Assembly (NCBI GenBank): GCA_036346255.1
Contig: CM070639.1
Location: 3,296,001-3,360,000 of the forward strand
DNA length: 64,000 nt
Origin: Ampelocalamus luodianensis
Lineage: Eukaryota; Streptophyta; Magnoliopsida; Poales; Poaceae
Reading direction: 5' to 3'
Shown: positions 24,487 to 35,943 of the stretch, piece after piece
How positions within the stretch are numbered: the stretch's first letter is position 1
Layout: each line of letters starts with the position of its first letter
Translations under genes and position numbers: made by a program
The notes under the pieces: generated by a model
What the model was told of the DNA's origin: nothing
Databases searched by the model: none
What the model saw: the letters and a program-made list of their open reading frames with translations, nothing else

Positions 24487-24612
24487 ATCGAGCTGCTGTG
24501 ATGAGAGAAGAGAAGAATGGAAGGGGAGGGCAGAGAGAAACCAAGAACCCAGCCAAGAGATAGTATGTATACTTGTGTGCTTGTGTCATGTGTTGCAACT
24601 TGTGAAGAGGGG

Positions 24613-24619
24613 TTTATAA
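24613..24619 (-). promoter_or_regulatory. TATA box of the NAC gene
   Basis: The minus strand reads TTATAAA in the context CCACCTTATAAACCCC, about 150 bp upstream of the start codon. That gives a leader of roughly 120 nt including the GA tract. Confidence 0.7.
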
Positions 24620-27589
24620 GGTGGTTTAGGTAGTGGGTCTACCTCAAGCTTCCTCTTTTTTTTTTTTATCTCTTCTCCTTTTTTATCTTTCTTTCTTTTC
24701 CTTTAATTCTCATTTTTGCCTTTTCTTTCCACAAATAAGAGGAGCACTTACACGTCAGCACAAGAGAACATAAGAGACTTGTAGAGGCAGCAGGCACAAG
24801 CTCCACATATGCAGGCCAGTAAAAAGAAAAGAAAAGAAAAGAAAAATGAGGAAATGGAATTGAAAAGCTGGATTGCTATCTACCACCAAGAAGTAGAACA
24901 ACCAAGTGCTCCACTTGTCAGCTAAGGTGTAGCTGGCCTAGCTAGTCCTTTAAGTCAAATGTGAAATACTACTTTTGAAAGGACAACAAAAATTCTAGGT
25001 CAATCTTGTGGCTATAAAGAGTAGCCTAGGCCTAGCTAGTTTGTTGTTCTTGGGAGGAAGTACAAAGTACAAAATAAACACTGACCATTTTGCATTTGAA
25101 CTCTAGTGATATGCACAAATACAACTTCCATAATAAGTAGCATCTGTAACAGTGTAACACTATAAAGAATTAATTCTGCACTTTCGATCTAAAATGATAT
25201 GATATGTTGAAGATGTATCTAGTGCCAACTTATGCTTAGATGCAGACATGCAAACTACCTAATCTGAGGACTTATCTTGATTTTTTTATATAAAAATAAC
25301 AGTAAATAGTCATTTTCACGAGGGGAATAAAAACTCTAGTCAATGCATTTGTTAGAGGAAAACTCCTTTAACTATTATTGTACAATAGTAATAATATTGT
25401 ACTACAACTCCTCAACAGTAGTACTATCATCAGCTAATTCTCAGGATGACTTCAGCTTAATTAGCAGTTAGCAAGACCATCTATCTTCTTTGACTTTCAT
25501 TTCTGCTCTCCACTTCGAGCTAAAGCTGCCTAGTAGTTTAGTGAGTCCACATCTTCGGCTCATTACATAAATTAATTAAGTCCAGTGTTGACAATTGACT
25601 TGGAAAGAAGATAGGCTAAGCAGCTTAGATTCTAAAGCCTATGTGATGGATCATGGTAGAGATGGAGTTGAGACACAACGCGATCGATGTATCCGTGTGG
25701 CTAGCTAAGGATGTTGAAAGTGCATATAGGTACGGAATAGCATTGGTGTCGGGATGAAATTTATTCCTCGTACACAACGTATTTAAAAAATGAGGATTCA
25801 AACTCGGGTTAGCTAGCTCACCACCGTCGTCGTGATTTGAAAGACGCCTTTAGGTACGGAATAGCCAAGAAGAACCTTAGCGCCCCGAGATTCACGTACT
25901 TGTTCTTAGCTACTATTATAAAATAATCAATCGCACCAGAGTGATCGCAAGATGAGAGAATCGGAGATGAGATGAGATGTGCGTATCCAGCCCACATCAG
26001 TTCTGTTTTTTCAAGGCAGGAGGGCCGTAGAAGGGCCTGGGTCTCTGAATTTCATTAAGAAAAGTTTAGCCTAGATAACCCAAATTTTACATAAAGGCCC
26101 TTGCAAGAAAATAAAATGACAGACCGGTCCCTTAGACCACACCGGAGAAGACATCACCAAAATCACACAACCAGCCGGCGGTGGCGAAACGGCGGCTAGA
26201 CGTCGTTGACTCCGGATCAGGCGACGGCGGAGTTGCCGCTGGCGATAGTTGGGAGAGGCAGCACTGGCTGCTACCAGCTAGGAAGAGGAGCCGGCAGCAA
26301 GGAGCGTGACTGGCATGAACTACTCTCATATTTTTCTAGAGAGAATGCCTGCATCCTCTCCAGGGTGAACAGATAGACCTGCTGCACATCATAGAGGAAT
26401 AAACATAGGAAGTGCTTCAATATGCTCTTCCAAGAAGAGAACACCGCAAATTCTTCAAGCACACCGGGAGCTAGATTCGTAACAACCCACTCCTAGCTAC
26501 ACTTCTTCAAGATCCGTGCAATTTAGTTTGTGGGAGAGCATAGGAAGGCACTTCTGTGGCTATGCAAGAAGACAACACACGGTTGTCTCCAGAGAAGCGC
26601 GTGTTGTCACATGATGAGATTTAGGCCTTGTTTAGTATGGTTGTAGCTTTTCTAAAAAAAACAGTTCTTGGTTGTGTTGTATGTTTGAAGGGTTGCAAGG
26701 CTGAACAGCCGAGTTGGAGAAATTTAGTGTTTGACAATCTAGCTTTTAAGTAGGCTGATTGGATGTTCTGAGTTGAAAAATGTCTGAAATACCTTTGAGA
26801 CAAATGATGACTTATTTGGTGTTGTTTAAAGGACATTATGAGTTTTTTTTTCACTTTCCCATTAAAAAATGTAAATTTAAGCATTAAAATTACTAATTTG
26901 AGAATTCCTATCATGTCAATTTAATTCCTACGAAATGATCCGGTGACTATTTAGAGGAACAAGATCGTGAACCTCTCTTAGTTTGTAAAGCCCTCCTTTT
27001 TTGCACTCAATACTGATGTTAGGCAAACTGCAGTTCAAATGAATTTAAAATGATCGAATATTTTTACTAATTGAATGTCCAAGAACACAATTTAACCTAT
27101 ATATAGTACATATACTTCATAAGCACATCACATCTCAGTTTGTACTACAACTCAATAAATTCAGATCCAATGTCTCCTATATCAGTGATAGGAAACCAAA
27201 AATTAATTGGTAATTGCACGTGAACTCATGAACACATGCACTCGTGAATCGGCAACAAGAAATTAGGAGATCAAATAATTAATTCAGAATTGATGAGCAC
27301 TAAGCACCAGATGGATTCAAGAAGAAAAAAAAGAGATCTAAAAAACCAGAAAAATTATATGAGAAACCAGTGAACAATCAACATGAACATCAGCAGCAGA
27401 TCAAAGCAAAGCAATCAAATCTGGACGGAAGTATGCTCAATCCACGCGCATCTGGGCACTAAGGATCCTGAGGAGGTGGAGACCGAGGCAAGCACGACAG
27501 GAGGCGGCGGCCAGGGGGCAACGGCGGTGGGAGGATGCGGCTAGGGGTAGATCTGGCGGGAGGAGCCGATGGATCTGGCAAGAACAGGC
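24620..27589. other. intergenic region with no supported gene
   Basis: AT-rich promoter-side sequence of the NAC gene is followed by degenerate sequence. 26630-26960 looks like one end of a small transposon (begins GGCCTTGTTTAG), but I could not find its partner end. 27440-27589 is GC-rich, and with 28440-28690 it may form one former 5'-leader-like region now split by the CACTA insertion. The minus strand of 28590-28640 contains ACTAGGGTTTCGCC, a common plant leader motif. Confidence 0.4.
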
Positions 27590-28439
27590 CGCTACTACAA
27601 AACAGGCTATAGCAGACGTCTCATCACAGGCGGTCTGTAATGAAATTATCACAGACGGTTCTTTAAGAACTGTTTGTGATATGTCCCTATCACAGACGGT
27701 TTTTAAATAGAATCGTCTGTGAAGTATCACAGACGGCTCTTAATAAGAACCGTCTGTGATAATCGTAGTCATCACAGACGGTTTTTGTTAAGAACCGTCT
27801 GTGATAGGGACGTATCACAGACAGTTCGTAATAAGAACCGTCTGTGATATCTGATCGGAATCGGACGGTTCGATCGGAGGAGACGTTCGATCGCCCAAAC
27901 GTCTCTCCGATCGAACCGTCCGATTCGATCGGACGGTCTCGAATGCACTGGCCCGATTTCAAGCGGATCATGCACGAGTACTGCCTTGCCGATGCCCTCA
28001 CCTCCGCCGCTGCCAACACCTACATCCCCATGAGGTTCAAGGCCGACTAATTTCTTCTTATTGTTGTTGCATGTTTACTATTACGTACTCACCGCATCTG
28101 CATATATACGATCTTCTTCTCTCTTTTTTTCAACTGCGTGCGCGCGTGTAGCTGGACAAGTAACGAGGAAGCTGCGTAGTCCTCATGCAGGTTTGAGCAG
28201 CAGCAAGCAATCCGATTTTTTTGCAATACAAAAAACTATCACAGACGGTTCTGAACAAGAACCGTTTGTGAAAATTACTATCACAGACAGTTCTTATTTA
28301 GAACCGTCACGGACGTTTCTTGTTCAGAACCGTCTATGATAGCTATTTTCACAAACAATTTGAAAACCGTCTGTGATGACCGCCTATTATCACTGATGAT
28401 GGTTTAGAACCGTTTGTGATGACATTTTGTGTAGTAGTG
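27590..28439. mobile_element. non-autonomous CACTA (En/Spm-type) element, 850 bp
   Basis: The 5' end reads CGCTACTACAAAACAGGC (a changed CACTA terminus) and the 3' end TTTTGTGTAGTAGTG. The perfect 3-bp duplication GGC flanks it (27587-27589, 28440-28442). Many subterminal copies of ATCACAGACGGTTC occur in both orientations (27630-27850 and 28240-28425); these are the expected transposase-binding repeats. There is no transposase. The central 27900-28200 is unlike the ends and contains a short ORF (27943-28050, begins MHWPDFKRIMHEYC) that may be captured host sequence. I could not identify its source. Confidence 0.88.
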
Positions 28440-28645
28440 GGCGGAGTCCAACACTGACAAGAGGCAATTGGGGACGACGACGACGATAGGCGATGCTAGG
28501 AGGGAGCTAGAGCCGTGAGGGAGATGGTTCGGGGCGAAGGCCGGAGGTGGCGGCGTCAAGTGCCGTCGGGCAGAGGCAAAGGCAGCGTGGAGGGCGAAAC
28601 CCTAGTCCCACCACCTCCCTTCGAGCCGGGTGGGGGATTGCGGGT

Positions 28646-28681
28646 AGGGGTGGGAATGGGAATGGGAATGGGAATGGGTAG
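28646..28681. repeat. (GGGAAT)n microsatellite
   Basis: A hexamer GGAATG/GGGAAT is repeated about five to six times in GC-rich sequence between the CACTA element and the LINE. Confidence 0.85.
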
Positions 28682-29507
28682 AAGAAAGGTGAGGAATCGG
28701 TTATATATGTGGTATGAAGTGCGTAATTTTGGCCAACTTCAATGGCAAAGACCTAAAGTCTACTAGCAAAAGCCACCGAAGCTACCTCAAGCGGATTCTC
28801 GCTTCTTCTTCACGTTGTGTTTTTTTTAACAAGGTAGAAAGCCAATAAGCAGTTTTACAGACAAAACAAAGACCGAAACACAAGAATAGGCTAGGGAAAC
28901 CAGCTTACACTTCAAGTACAAGATTTGAGAAAGGATAAGCAAGACAACTTGCTACTACTAAAACTATCAAACCACACCAGTAAGCATTCTAGAGACAAAA
29001 CAGCCAAAAGGAGATAAGCAACTCTATCCATCTTGAAGCATGAAAGCCTTCATCCAATTCTAAGCCAGCTCCAGGAAATTAGCTAACTTCCTTTAATCAG
29101 ACTCTGTGAGCAGGATTTGCCACCGCTGCAAACAAGATATAAGTTTCAAAATGACTTCAGCAGGTTGTTTAGGTAAAATCCTCTCAATAGCCTCTTTGTT
29201 CCTGACGTTCCAGAGAATCCAAGCCACAATTGCAAAACTAAATAAACCAACGTAATAGTCATTAGCACCCATCTTACCCAGCCAATTCAAATAAAGATCA
29301 TCAAGAGATACAAGGACACTGTCCAAAGAAGAATCTCTTTGATACAAAGCCAAACAAATTTCGCCAATACACACTAGAAAATCACATGATTAGTGTCCTC
29401 TGGCACCCTACATAAAATACAATTAGCAGTCCCTTTCCACCCCCTCATTTTGAGTTGATCTACTGTTTGAATTCTTTCTTGGAAGGTCTACCACAAAAAG
29501 ATTTTCA

Positions 29508-30919
29508 CACTACTACACACAGCCTCATCACAGACGGTTCGAAACCGTCATCACAGACGGTTTTCCGAACCGTCTAAAAAAGTTCGTCTGAGATAACAGA
29601 CATTATCACAGACGGTTCAAAAACTGTCTGTGATACGAATATCACAGACGATTCGAAAGTAGAACCGTCTCTGATAGTAGTTATCACAGACGGTTCTACT
29701 TCCGAACCGTCTGTGATAGTATATTTTCACAGACGGTTTTGAACAAGAACCGTCTGTGATAGTTTTTTCAACTGCAAAAAAAATACTAAATGTATTCCCC
29801 TTGGCTGTCCGCCTCTCCGCCTTTGGCACCTCGTCCACCTCCTGGCTCCACTCGCTCATGAGCCTTCTGAAGAAGGCCATGATCTTGTCCTCGTCGCGGA
29901 GCTCCTCGAAAGGCACATCCTTATCCTCATCCCCGCCCTCCTTCCTCCCGACCGTGTCCGCTAGCTTGGGCTTCGTTGCCTTCCCCGCCTTGGCCCGCAG
30001 CTCCTGGTTGTCGCGGAGGAATTTGTCGGTCTGTCCCTCCCTGATATCCCCGGCGTCGATTAGATTAGTCACTACAAGGGCTGCAAAGTGAAGCATTTTT
30101 CAGATCATCAAGCCATATTGTTCCCCATCCATTCAATCACAAAACTATATTCAAGCACACATTCAATCACAAAACTATATTCAAGCACACATGTGTACCT
30201 CGATCTAAGAGAAGCGGGCGGGGGGAAGGACAGGTGGTGCCGGGGGGAGGAGGGCCGGAATCGGGATGGGGGCGGCGCAGGGAGGAGAGCCGATGGGGGA
30301 GACGCTGGCCGGCCGTCGGGGGGAGGACGAGCGGCAGGAGGAGGAGGCCCCGCGGAGGGAGTACTGGGTGGCGGCGGGACGAACGGGAGGGACGAGGGCC
30401 GGCGGCGGGAGAAGGGAGCCCAGAGGTCACACTGGATTTGAGGGAGTCCTTATTAATATATAAGGATTCCTGCTACTCCCGCGCACGCATTCAAAATTTT
30501 CGAACTCCCGCGTTGTGAATCACAATATCATAGACGGCTCGTATCACCAACCGTCTATGATGAGGTACTTATCACAAACAGTTCGTGATATGAACCGTCT
30601 GTGATAGTATCATAGACGGTTCTATTCAAAAATCGTCTGTGATAATCTCTAGTATCACAGACGATTTTTTAATAGAACCGTCTGTGAATTATCATAGACG
30701 GTTCTATTCAAGAACCGTCTGTGATACTGGAGATTATCTCAGACGGTTTTTGAATAGAACCGTCTGTGATACTATCACAGACGGTTCTTTAATAGAACCG
30801 TCTTTGATACTGAGTATCACAGACAAACCCGTCTGTGATAGGCCCGACAGACCCAACACAAACGGTTCTATTTTAACCATCTGTGATGAGGCTCTACTAT
30901 TGCCTGTTTTGTAGTAGTG
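29508..30919. mobile_element. non-autonomous CACTA element (1.4 kb) nested in the LINE, carrying host gene sequence
   Basis: The termini are CACTACTACACACAGCC and CCTGTTTTGTAGTAGTG, flanked by the perfect 3-bp duplication TCA (29505-29507, 30920-30922). Dense subterminal ATCACAGACGGTTC repeats in both orientations occupy 29525-29765 and 30520-30890, often arranged as inverted pairs. No transposase is present. The centre (29794-30440) is cargo: a Prp18-like coding fragment, a duplicated 30-bp unit (30131-30190, 'attcaatcacaaaactatat' type) and GC-rich leader-like sequence. Confidence 0.92.
29794..30096 (-). pseudogene. captured fragment of the splicing factor gene Prp18
   Basis: About 100 codons, open without a stop, read like the middle of plant Prp18, a U5 snRNP-associated second-step splicing factor. 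The segment EGQTDKFLRDNQELR matches the region before the Prp18 domain. After an acidic linker, FEELRDEDKIMAFFRRLM followed by EWSQEVDEV and ERRTAKGN matches the start of the conserved Prp18 domain. The core of the domain is absent, and the frame then runs into CACTA subterminal repeats. The TTTGCAG at 30070-30076 (minus sense) may be an original splice acceptor, suggesting capture of genomic DNA and not of cDNA. It is probably not a functional splicing protein. Confidence 0.8.
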
Positions 30920-32623
30920 TCACTTTCAGAGGAAGCCTACTGCTCCAAACCCTCTTAAGCTTCACACTCGTCATCCCTTCAAAAGCAAAGTGTCAGTAAA
31001 GCAACTTAACTGAAAATTGGCCAGACTTTTCAAAACACCAACTAATCCTATCTATGTCCTCTTTAAAACTCACCCCACTCAGAATCTGTTTCAGGTCTTC
31101 CCACTGAAGTCTCTTTGCAGCCCCAAGATTCCTAACAAAGATAACATTCCAGCTTCCATTTACTCAACAGTTTGAAACATTAATGTTAGGATCCCTGCAA
31201 ATCTTAAAAAGTTTTTCAAACCAAATTTTAAAAGGACATAGATATGTCCAAACATCATTCCAGAAGGAAATAGATTTACCATCCCCTAACACTTGAATTG
31301 CCCCCCAACGGAAAAGATGTTTTGACTTTCTGAAGATTCCTCCAAAACTATGACCCTTTAACCATCTTGGGTCCTCTTTTGTCACTTTTAGACAAATATT
31401 TTTGCCTTCATAATTCTAAACCAGAGTTCACTCCTAGCCTAATTCATCCTCCAGAACCACTTGCTCAACAAACAGTCATTGAAAAACCTAGTATCAATCA
31501 CCCCTAAACCTCTATAATCTTTAGGTCTACACACCGCTTTCTATTTAACCATATGATATTTAAACTTATCACTAACGCCTCTTCAAAAAAATCTAGACCT
31601 AATAGAGTCCGTTCTTTTATGGACCTCCTTATTCAGTTTATAGAAACCCATAGTGAAAGTAAGAATGCTGCTAAGACAACTGTTAACCAGCACCATTCTT
31701 TCCCCTGAAGACAACAATTTACTTTTCTAATTGCCCAGTCTACTTTCTATTTTACTGATCATCTTATCAGCAACTTTCCTCTTAACATCTCTGTCACCAA
31801 TAGAAATCCCCAAATAGGTCATAGGAAACTGTCCCAGCTTACAATCAAACCTCTTTGCCACATTCTAAGCTTCAACTTTATCAACCCCAACTACAAAAAC
31901 TTCGCTTTTGTGATAATTGATTTTCAAACCGACATCCATTCAAAGCAATAAAGCAGGAATTTCATATTAAGAATGAAATCATCCTTATACTCAAGCGTGA
32001 GGACTGTGTCATCAGCGTATTGTAACAAAAAAAAACACCCTAGGGATAAGATTGGAAACCACTCCTTTAATCCGCCCTTGATGTTGGGCTCTATCAATAA
32101 TTGAAGTCAACACATCAACAGTCAGACTGAATAAAAAGGGAGACAAAAGGAGCTTCACGTTGTGTTGGGCTTTTAGATTTTCGAGAAACAGGGACCATAG
32201 CAGAACGTTTAACTCATGACGTGCACTACGAAGCCGATGCTGCTGACGTCCTTGCGAGCTGTGACTGTGAGACGCGCGCACACACATAGGCGGAGAGAGC
32301 ATGCCCTGTTCCTGTCGACACAAGTGGGCAGGCAGGCAGGAAGAATGGCATTCGGTTACGCGCAGCCCGGGCATGCACGCGGCACGCACCAGCGTCACAC
32401 AAACCACGCGTGCTCCGTGCGTATCTCGTGAACTCTCCCTCCCCATCCATTCATTCCATCCCCTCTCAGCTGCGCGCCGCCGCGCCGCGACAAAGAAATC
32501 AGGTACCTCCCCCCCGCACGGCCTAGCGTCGCACGCCGCTGCCCCCAATTCAAATCACTTTAGCCCTAAATCAATCTATCAATCAATCAGCTCGTGCCAG
32601 GCACGCAACCGGAGAACAGTCGT

Positions 32624-33244
32624 TCACGAGATATTCCAGGTTGCAGCAATACTGAAGACCTCGCCATGTCTTATTGGCTGGCTACAATTAGACCACGACA
32701 GACAGCATAAAGGGGGGGTGAGCTTCCAGGTCAAGCATGGTGTGTCATTCATTACCTTTCAGATGCTCTCTGCATCAGTGAAAAGTAGAGGGAATTGACC
32801 TGTGGCCTTGCCGAGCACCTCCGGGTGTACAAATCTGGATAAGGATTTGGAGACGGAAGAGTCGCGACGGCTCTGAGTGTCCAACCTGACGCTGATCCAC
32901 CATCGGAAGTACGGGCACTGTCGTTCTCACGCCCATGGCTGGACAAATTCTGCAAAGAAGGACGAAGCTAGTGGGATTACTACAGAGCACTCTCACCTTC
33001 GAGATCACATACTAACCTGGTAAGGAGAGTTCCAATTGGCACATGGAAGTGAAATCAGCCAATTATTGCAATGGTCATACAGCCAAAATGAATGAACTAT
33101 AACTTGATTCTGACAGCAAGCCAATGCAAGGATATAACTTGGGTCAGTTGAATTCCATTGTAAATTCTCATCCGCCAAATGACAACTTGCTGCTCTTGAG
33201 CTACCATGATGCGATCGGTTAGGTTCAGTACAGATCTTATCCAT
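32624..33244 (-). CDS. putative small multi-exon ORF, unrecognised
   Basis: Three minus-strand exons join in phase with GT-AG borders: 33244-33017, 32949-32756 and 32681-32624. They would encode about 159 residues, starting MDKICTEPNRSHHGSS and ending FSIAATWNIS. The product is Ser/Cys/Trp-rich in its first half, and I recognise no domain, signal peptide or membrane helix. It lies downstream of the better-supported terminal exons at 34848-35943 on the same strand, so it could also be spliced noncoding 3' sequence. The phase agreement across three exons is the only support. Confidence 0.25.
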
Positions 33245-33249
33245 CTACC

Positions 33250-34847
33250 AGTGCCCAAGGATTATTTTGAATCTCTCTCTTTACAGATAATACCTTTGCT
33301 TGCATCACTTCCAATGAACTATCAAACTATGATTGGTGGTCAAATAAGAATGATAAAATGACAGGTCAACATGGACATGGAGAAGAATTGTATAAGCGAG
33401 ATTTTTTGGGGAGTAATTAAACAAAGCCAATTCTTAAAGTTGCTAAGCCTGCAGCAGAAGAGTTCAAAAAAATCTTATATATTGCAGGGTGATGTAAAAA
33501 AGAATTCAATTAAAGAATGCTCATAACTACAAGAACAGTAAAGTCAAAGCACCGAAAGGGCTAAAAAATGCACAACATGCCAGACACATGCACACACAGA
33601 CACGTATGGATATAAGCTACGTCAAACCTGAATTCCTTTAGCCTCCCCACGTTGGTAGCATCACATCAAAGATCCAACAGGATTCGATATTTTATGAGAC
33701 AACACGTAGCTTTGTAGATCAATGGTCAAATGTGGTTAGGCAACTTACACAGAACAATTGCTTATTCGTCGCTCTCAGCCAACCCTGCTGAGCTGACTTC
33801 TCCAAATGATTTGTCTCCGAGATCAAGCATAAGTTTACCAATTGTACCAGGAATCAGGATAGGCATAGCAGGCAAAATCTTATTTGAGGAACAATTCACT
33901 CCTGTTGCTAATGTTATTTGTAAGATATATTTTTCAGGCAGGCATGGCAGTACAAAGATCAAATCTACTCTACAGTAGTATTGATAATAACAGTGAGAGA
34001 CAATCTATTGATAAAGAGTGCATCAGCAACTTTTTTCCTGACAACTTGTCAGTCATGCATAAAAATACAGGTACACATATTGCAGGAAATATAAAGTTCG
34101 ATAGCAGCTCATTTGATGATGATGATCACTTCAGAGAAACAAACAGGCATGCACTGGGAGGCCTTGGAATCGATCTAGAAGTTGACCTAGCATTTATCGG
34201 ATAAGGGCACACTGTTCGAGGGTAATCTCTTGCACATTTCCATATCTGGATTTGCAGAGAGTTCATTCCTACCTGTGCAAAATACTAGAAGTCTCAAGCA
34301 AACTAGAGAACAAGTTTGCTACATTTTGCAAAATCTAAAGAATCAGGCAACATATGCCAAGCAGATAAGCACCGTTGAAAACAAAGGTGTTGCTCTCATT
34401 GTTTTAAAGATAAAAAGCATCGTCAGAGTTTAGATTCACAGTCATTTCAAGATCAAGATTAATCTGCACGCTGCTGCAGGCCACATGCCAGCAGGTGGAC
34501 ACAAAGACAGCTACTGAGCTACATGTCCACCCAGAACCCGCTACACATAAGCTGTGATTTATTTTCTATACGCACCCAACAAGGATAACATTTGTTTCTA
34601 TATCCAATGAAAGAACTAGCTCTGCCACAGGACATGAGTCCATCTTACACTTCCTGCACCAACACAGTACACACCATCCCATCAACCTACATATTCAGGC
34701 ATAAGAAGAGTTACCATGTCACGCTTTTGAAGGATTTGAAGACAACTTCCAAGCAATTACTGCCATATTCCTTGGAGACATAGTAGGATCAAATAGAGGA
34801 AACAACAATGATTCAACTGCACTGCCTTGCTCTTGAAGAAACAGTAA
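33250..34847. other. low-copy sequence without a supported gene
   Basis: Both strands have short ORFs. The longest (33884-34204, +) follows a good-looking splice acceptor (TATTTTTCAG at about 33936) and ends GGLGIDLEVDLAFIG, but no partner exon was found. Much of this could be the 3' UTR and downstream region of the minus-strand gene ending at 34848. Confidence 0.35.
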
Positions 34848-35943
34848 TCAATCAAGTAAAATATATGTTTCCACCAGTGGACCTAAAGCAGCCCGAAGGC
34901 ACCAAAAGGGACCTATGAATTCCTGCAAGAATAAAAAGCGGTTGCAGTGGTAATCAGCTATGACACAGATGCACCTTTTGGTATTAAAAAACCAGGGAGG
35001 GAAAAAATCACTGTCATATCCCAACTACTGCTAAATGTTTATGAATATAAAACGGTAGAAAGGCATATGGACAAGCATGTTTTTCATATTAGTTGTTGAG
35101 TAAATTTATATTATGTATGAACGTAATCTAAATATCTGATATCTCCACTGCCGCATGGCATAACATAGTATATTAGTTTAGTCCTAGATTATTTTGCAAC
35201 ATAAACAAGATACACTGTTATTCTCCATTACATTCATCTTGTCCCAGTATTAAAATATACAAATAAATTGTGGATTGTGTAACTACATTGATACCTGTCC
35301 CACCCACCCGAAACACAATTCTGTATTTTCAATTTGAGTACTGTTCAGAAATTAATAACCATTATGAGCCTTTACTGGGGCTTCCAGTGCACTATGCAAT
35401 ATGTTACAACTGAAATAATCTAAAAAAAACATACTTATCAATTCTTACCTAAAGCATCATATAAGACAGGATATTATTTTCACTCTGATTAATAACTAAC
35501 ATATAAAATTGATAAATAGGTACTGCATTTAACTTCTTGGAATTATCCTACAACAAGAAGGCATAATAGAAAAGGGTGTTCCAATAAAACATACAGTGAA
35601 GGGTTGCACGTCCTTCCATATTTCAAGTAGACTAACATCTTCCACAAAACCACAGCCAAGGCGACCTAATCCAGATATTGTGAAATCTTTGAAAAGGGTG
35701 AACTTGTGGCATTCACCAAGATAGATGTCACCTGTTCTCATGTCAAACTCCAGATATGGCTGAATCAACAACTCCAGAAGTTGAATAAGCATCACCTGCC
35801 AGTATTATTCATTACCCAGTTATATAAACTAAGAGAGACACCCATAATTTGTTAAGTGTAAATGATGCAAAATGGATGAAGGTATTAGCCTGTCGAAAGC
35901 TCATGGCTGCAACATCCAAAAGTCCCTTTAAGATCAATAGGTT
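34848..35943 (-). CDS. 3'-terminal exons of an unrecognised host gene, cut off by a retrotransposon
   Basis: Three minus-strand exons are each an exact number of codons: 35943-35890 (18), 35795-35595 (67) and 34922-34848 (24 plus stop). They join to 109 residues beginning NLLILKGLLDVAAMSFRQ, passing through FDMRTGDIYLGECHKFTLF and ending GPLVETYILLD. The acceptors are CCCACAG, CTGGCAG and CTTGCAG. The donor after the first is GC (CAG/GCTAAT), an uncommon GC-AG intron, and the second is a normal GT. The segment is soluble, with hydrophobic helices and no recognisable family motif. The upstream exons are missing because a long-LTR retrotransposon starts 11 bp before the first acceptor; they should lie beyond the right end of the window. 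I do not assign a function. Confidence 0.6.

Larger units (their letters stand above)
28820..32152 (-). mobile_element. 5'-truncated LINE (L1-type), interrupted by a CACTA element
   Basis: The 14-bp direct repeat CTTCACGTTGTGTT flanks the insertion (28808-28821 and 32153-32166). A T-run at 28820-28827 is the poly(A) tail of a minus-strand insertion. At the truncated 5' end the reverse transcriptase is entered mid-domain, with LSPFLFSLTVDVL near 32150-32110 and the catalytic LQYADDTVL at about 32025-32000. A T-run expansion lies between them and shifts the frame. Further downstream are GDGKSISFWNDVW (about 31290-31250) and, beyond the nested CACTA, FAIVAWILWNVRNKEAIE (about 29235-29180), both typical of the C-terminal part of plant LINE ORF2. 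Without the nested element the remnant is about 1.9 kb and cannot be mobile itself. Confidence 0.9.

Noticed and set aside
26132..26462. Minus-strand ORFs near 26.3 kb
   Set aside because: Short, overlapping, without splice partners or conserved motifs; likely chance frames in degenerate repeat sequence.
27600..30900. Regularly spaced identical short repeats, reminiscent of a CRISPR array
   Set aside because: The ATCACAGACGGTTC repeats occur in both orientations, lie within two elements with CACTA ends and 3-bp duplications, and the genome is a plant. They are transposon subterminal repeats.
32012..32548. 178-codon minus-strand ORF
   Set aside because: It spans the LINE 5' border. Only its last ~45 codons (RT motif) are meaningful, and the rest is flanking sequence in an accidental frame.
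33884..34204. 106-codon plus-strand ORF with a good splice acceptor
   Set aside because: No partner exon or recognisable domain on the plus strand, and the minus strand has the better-supported terminal exons nearby. Not strong enough to list as a gene.
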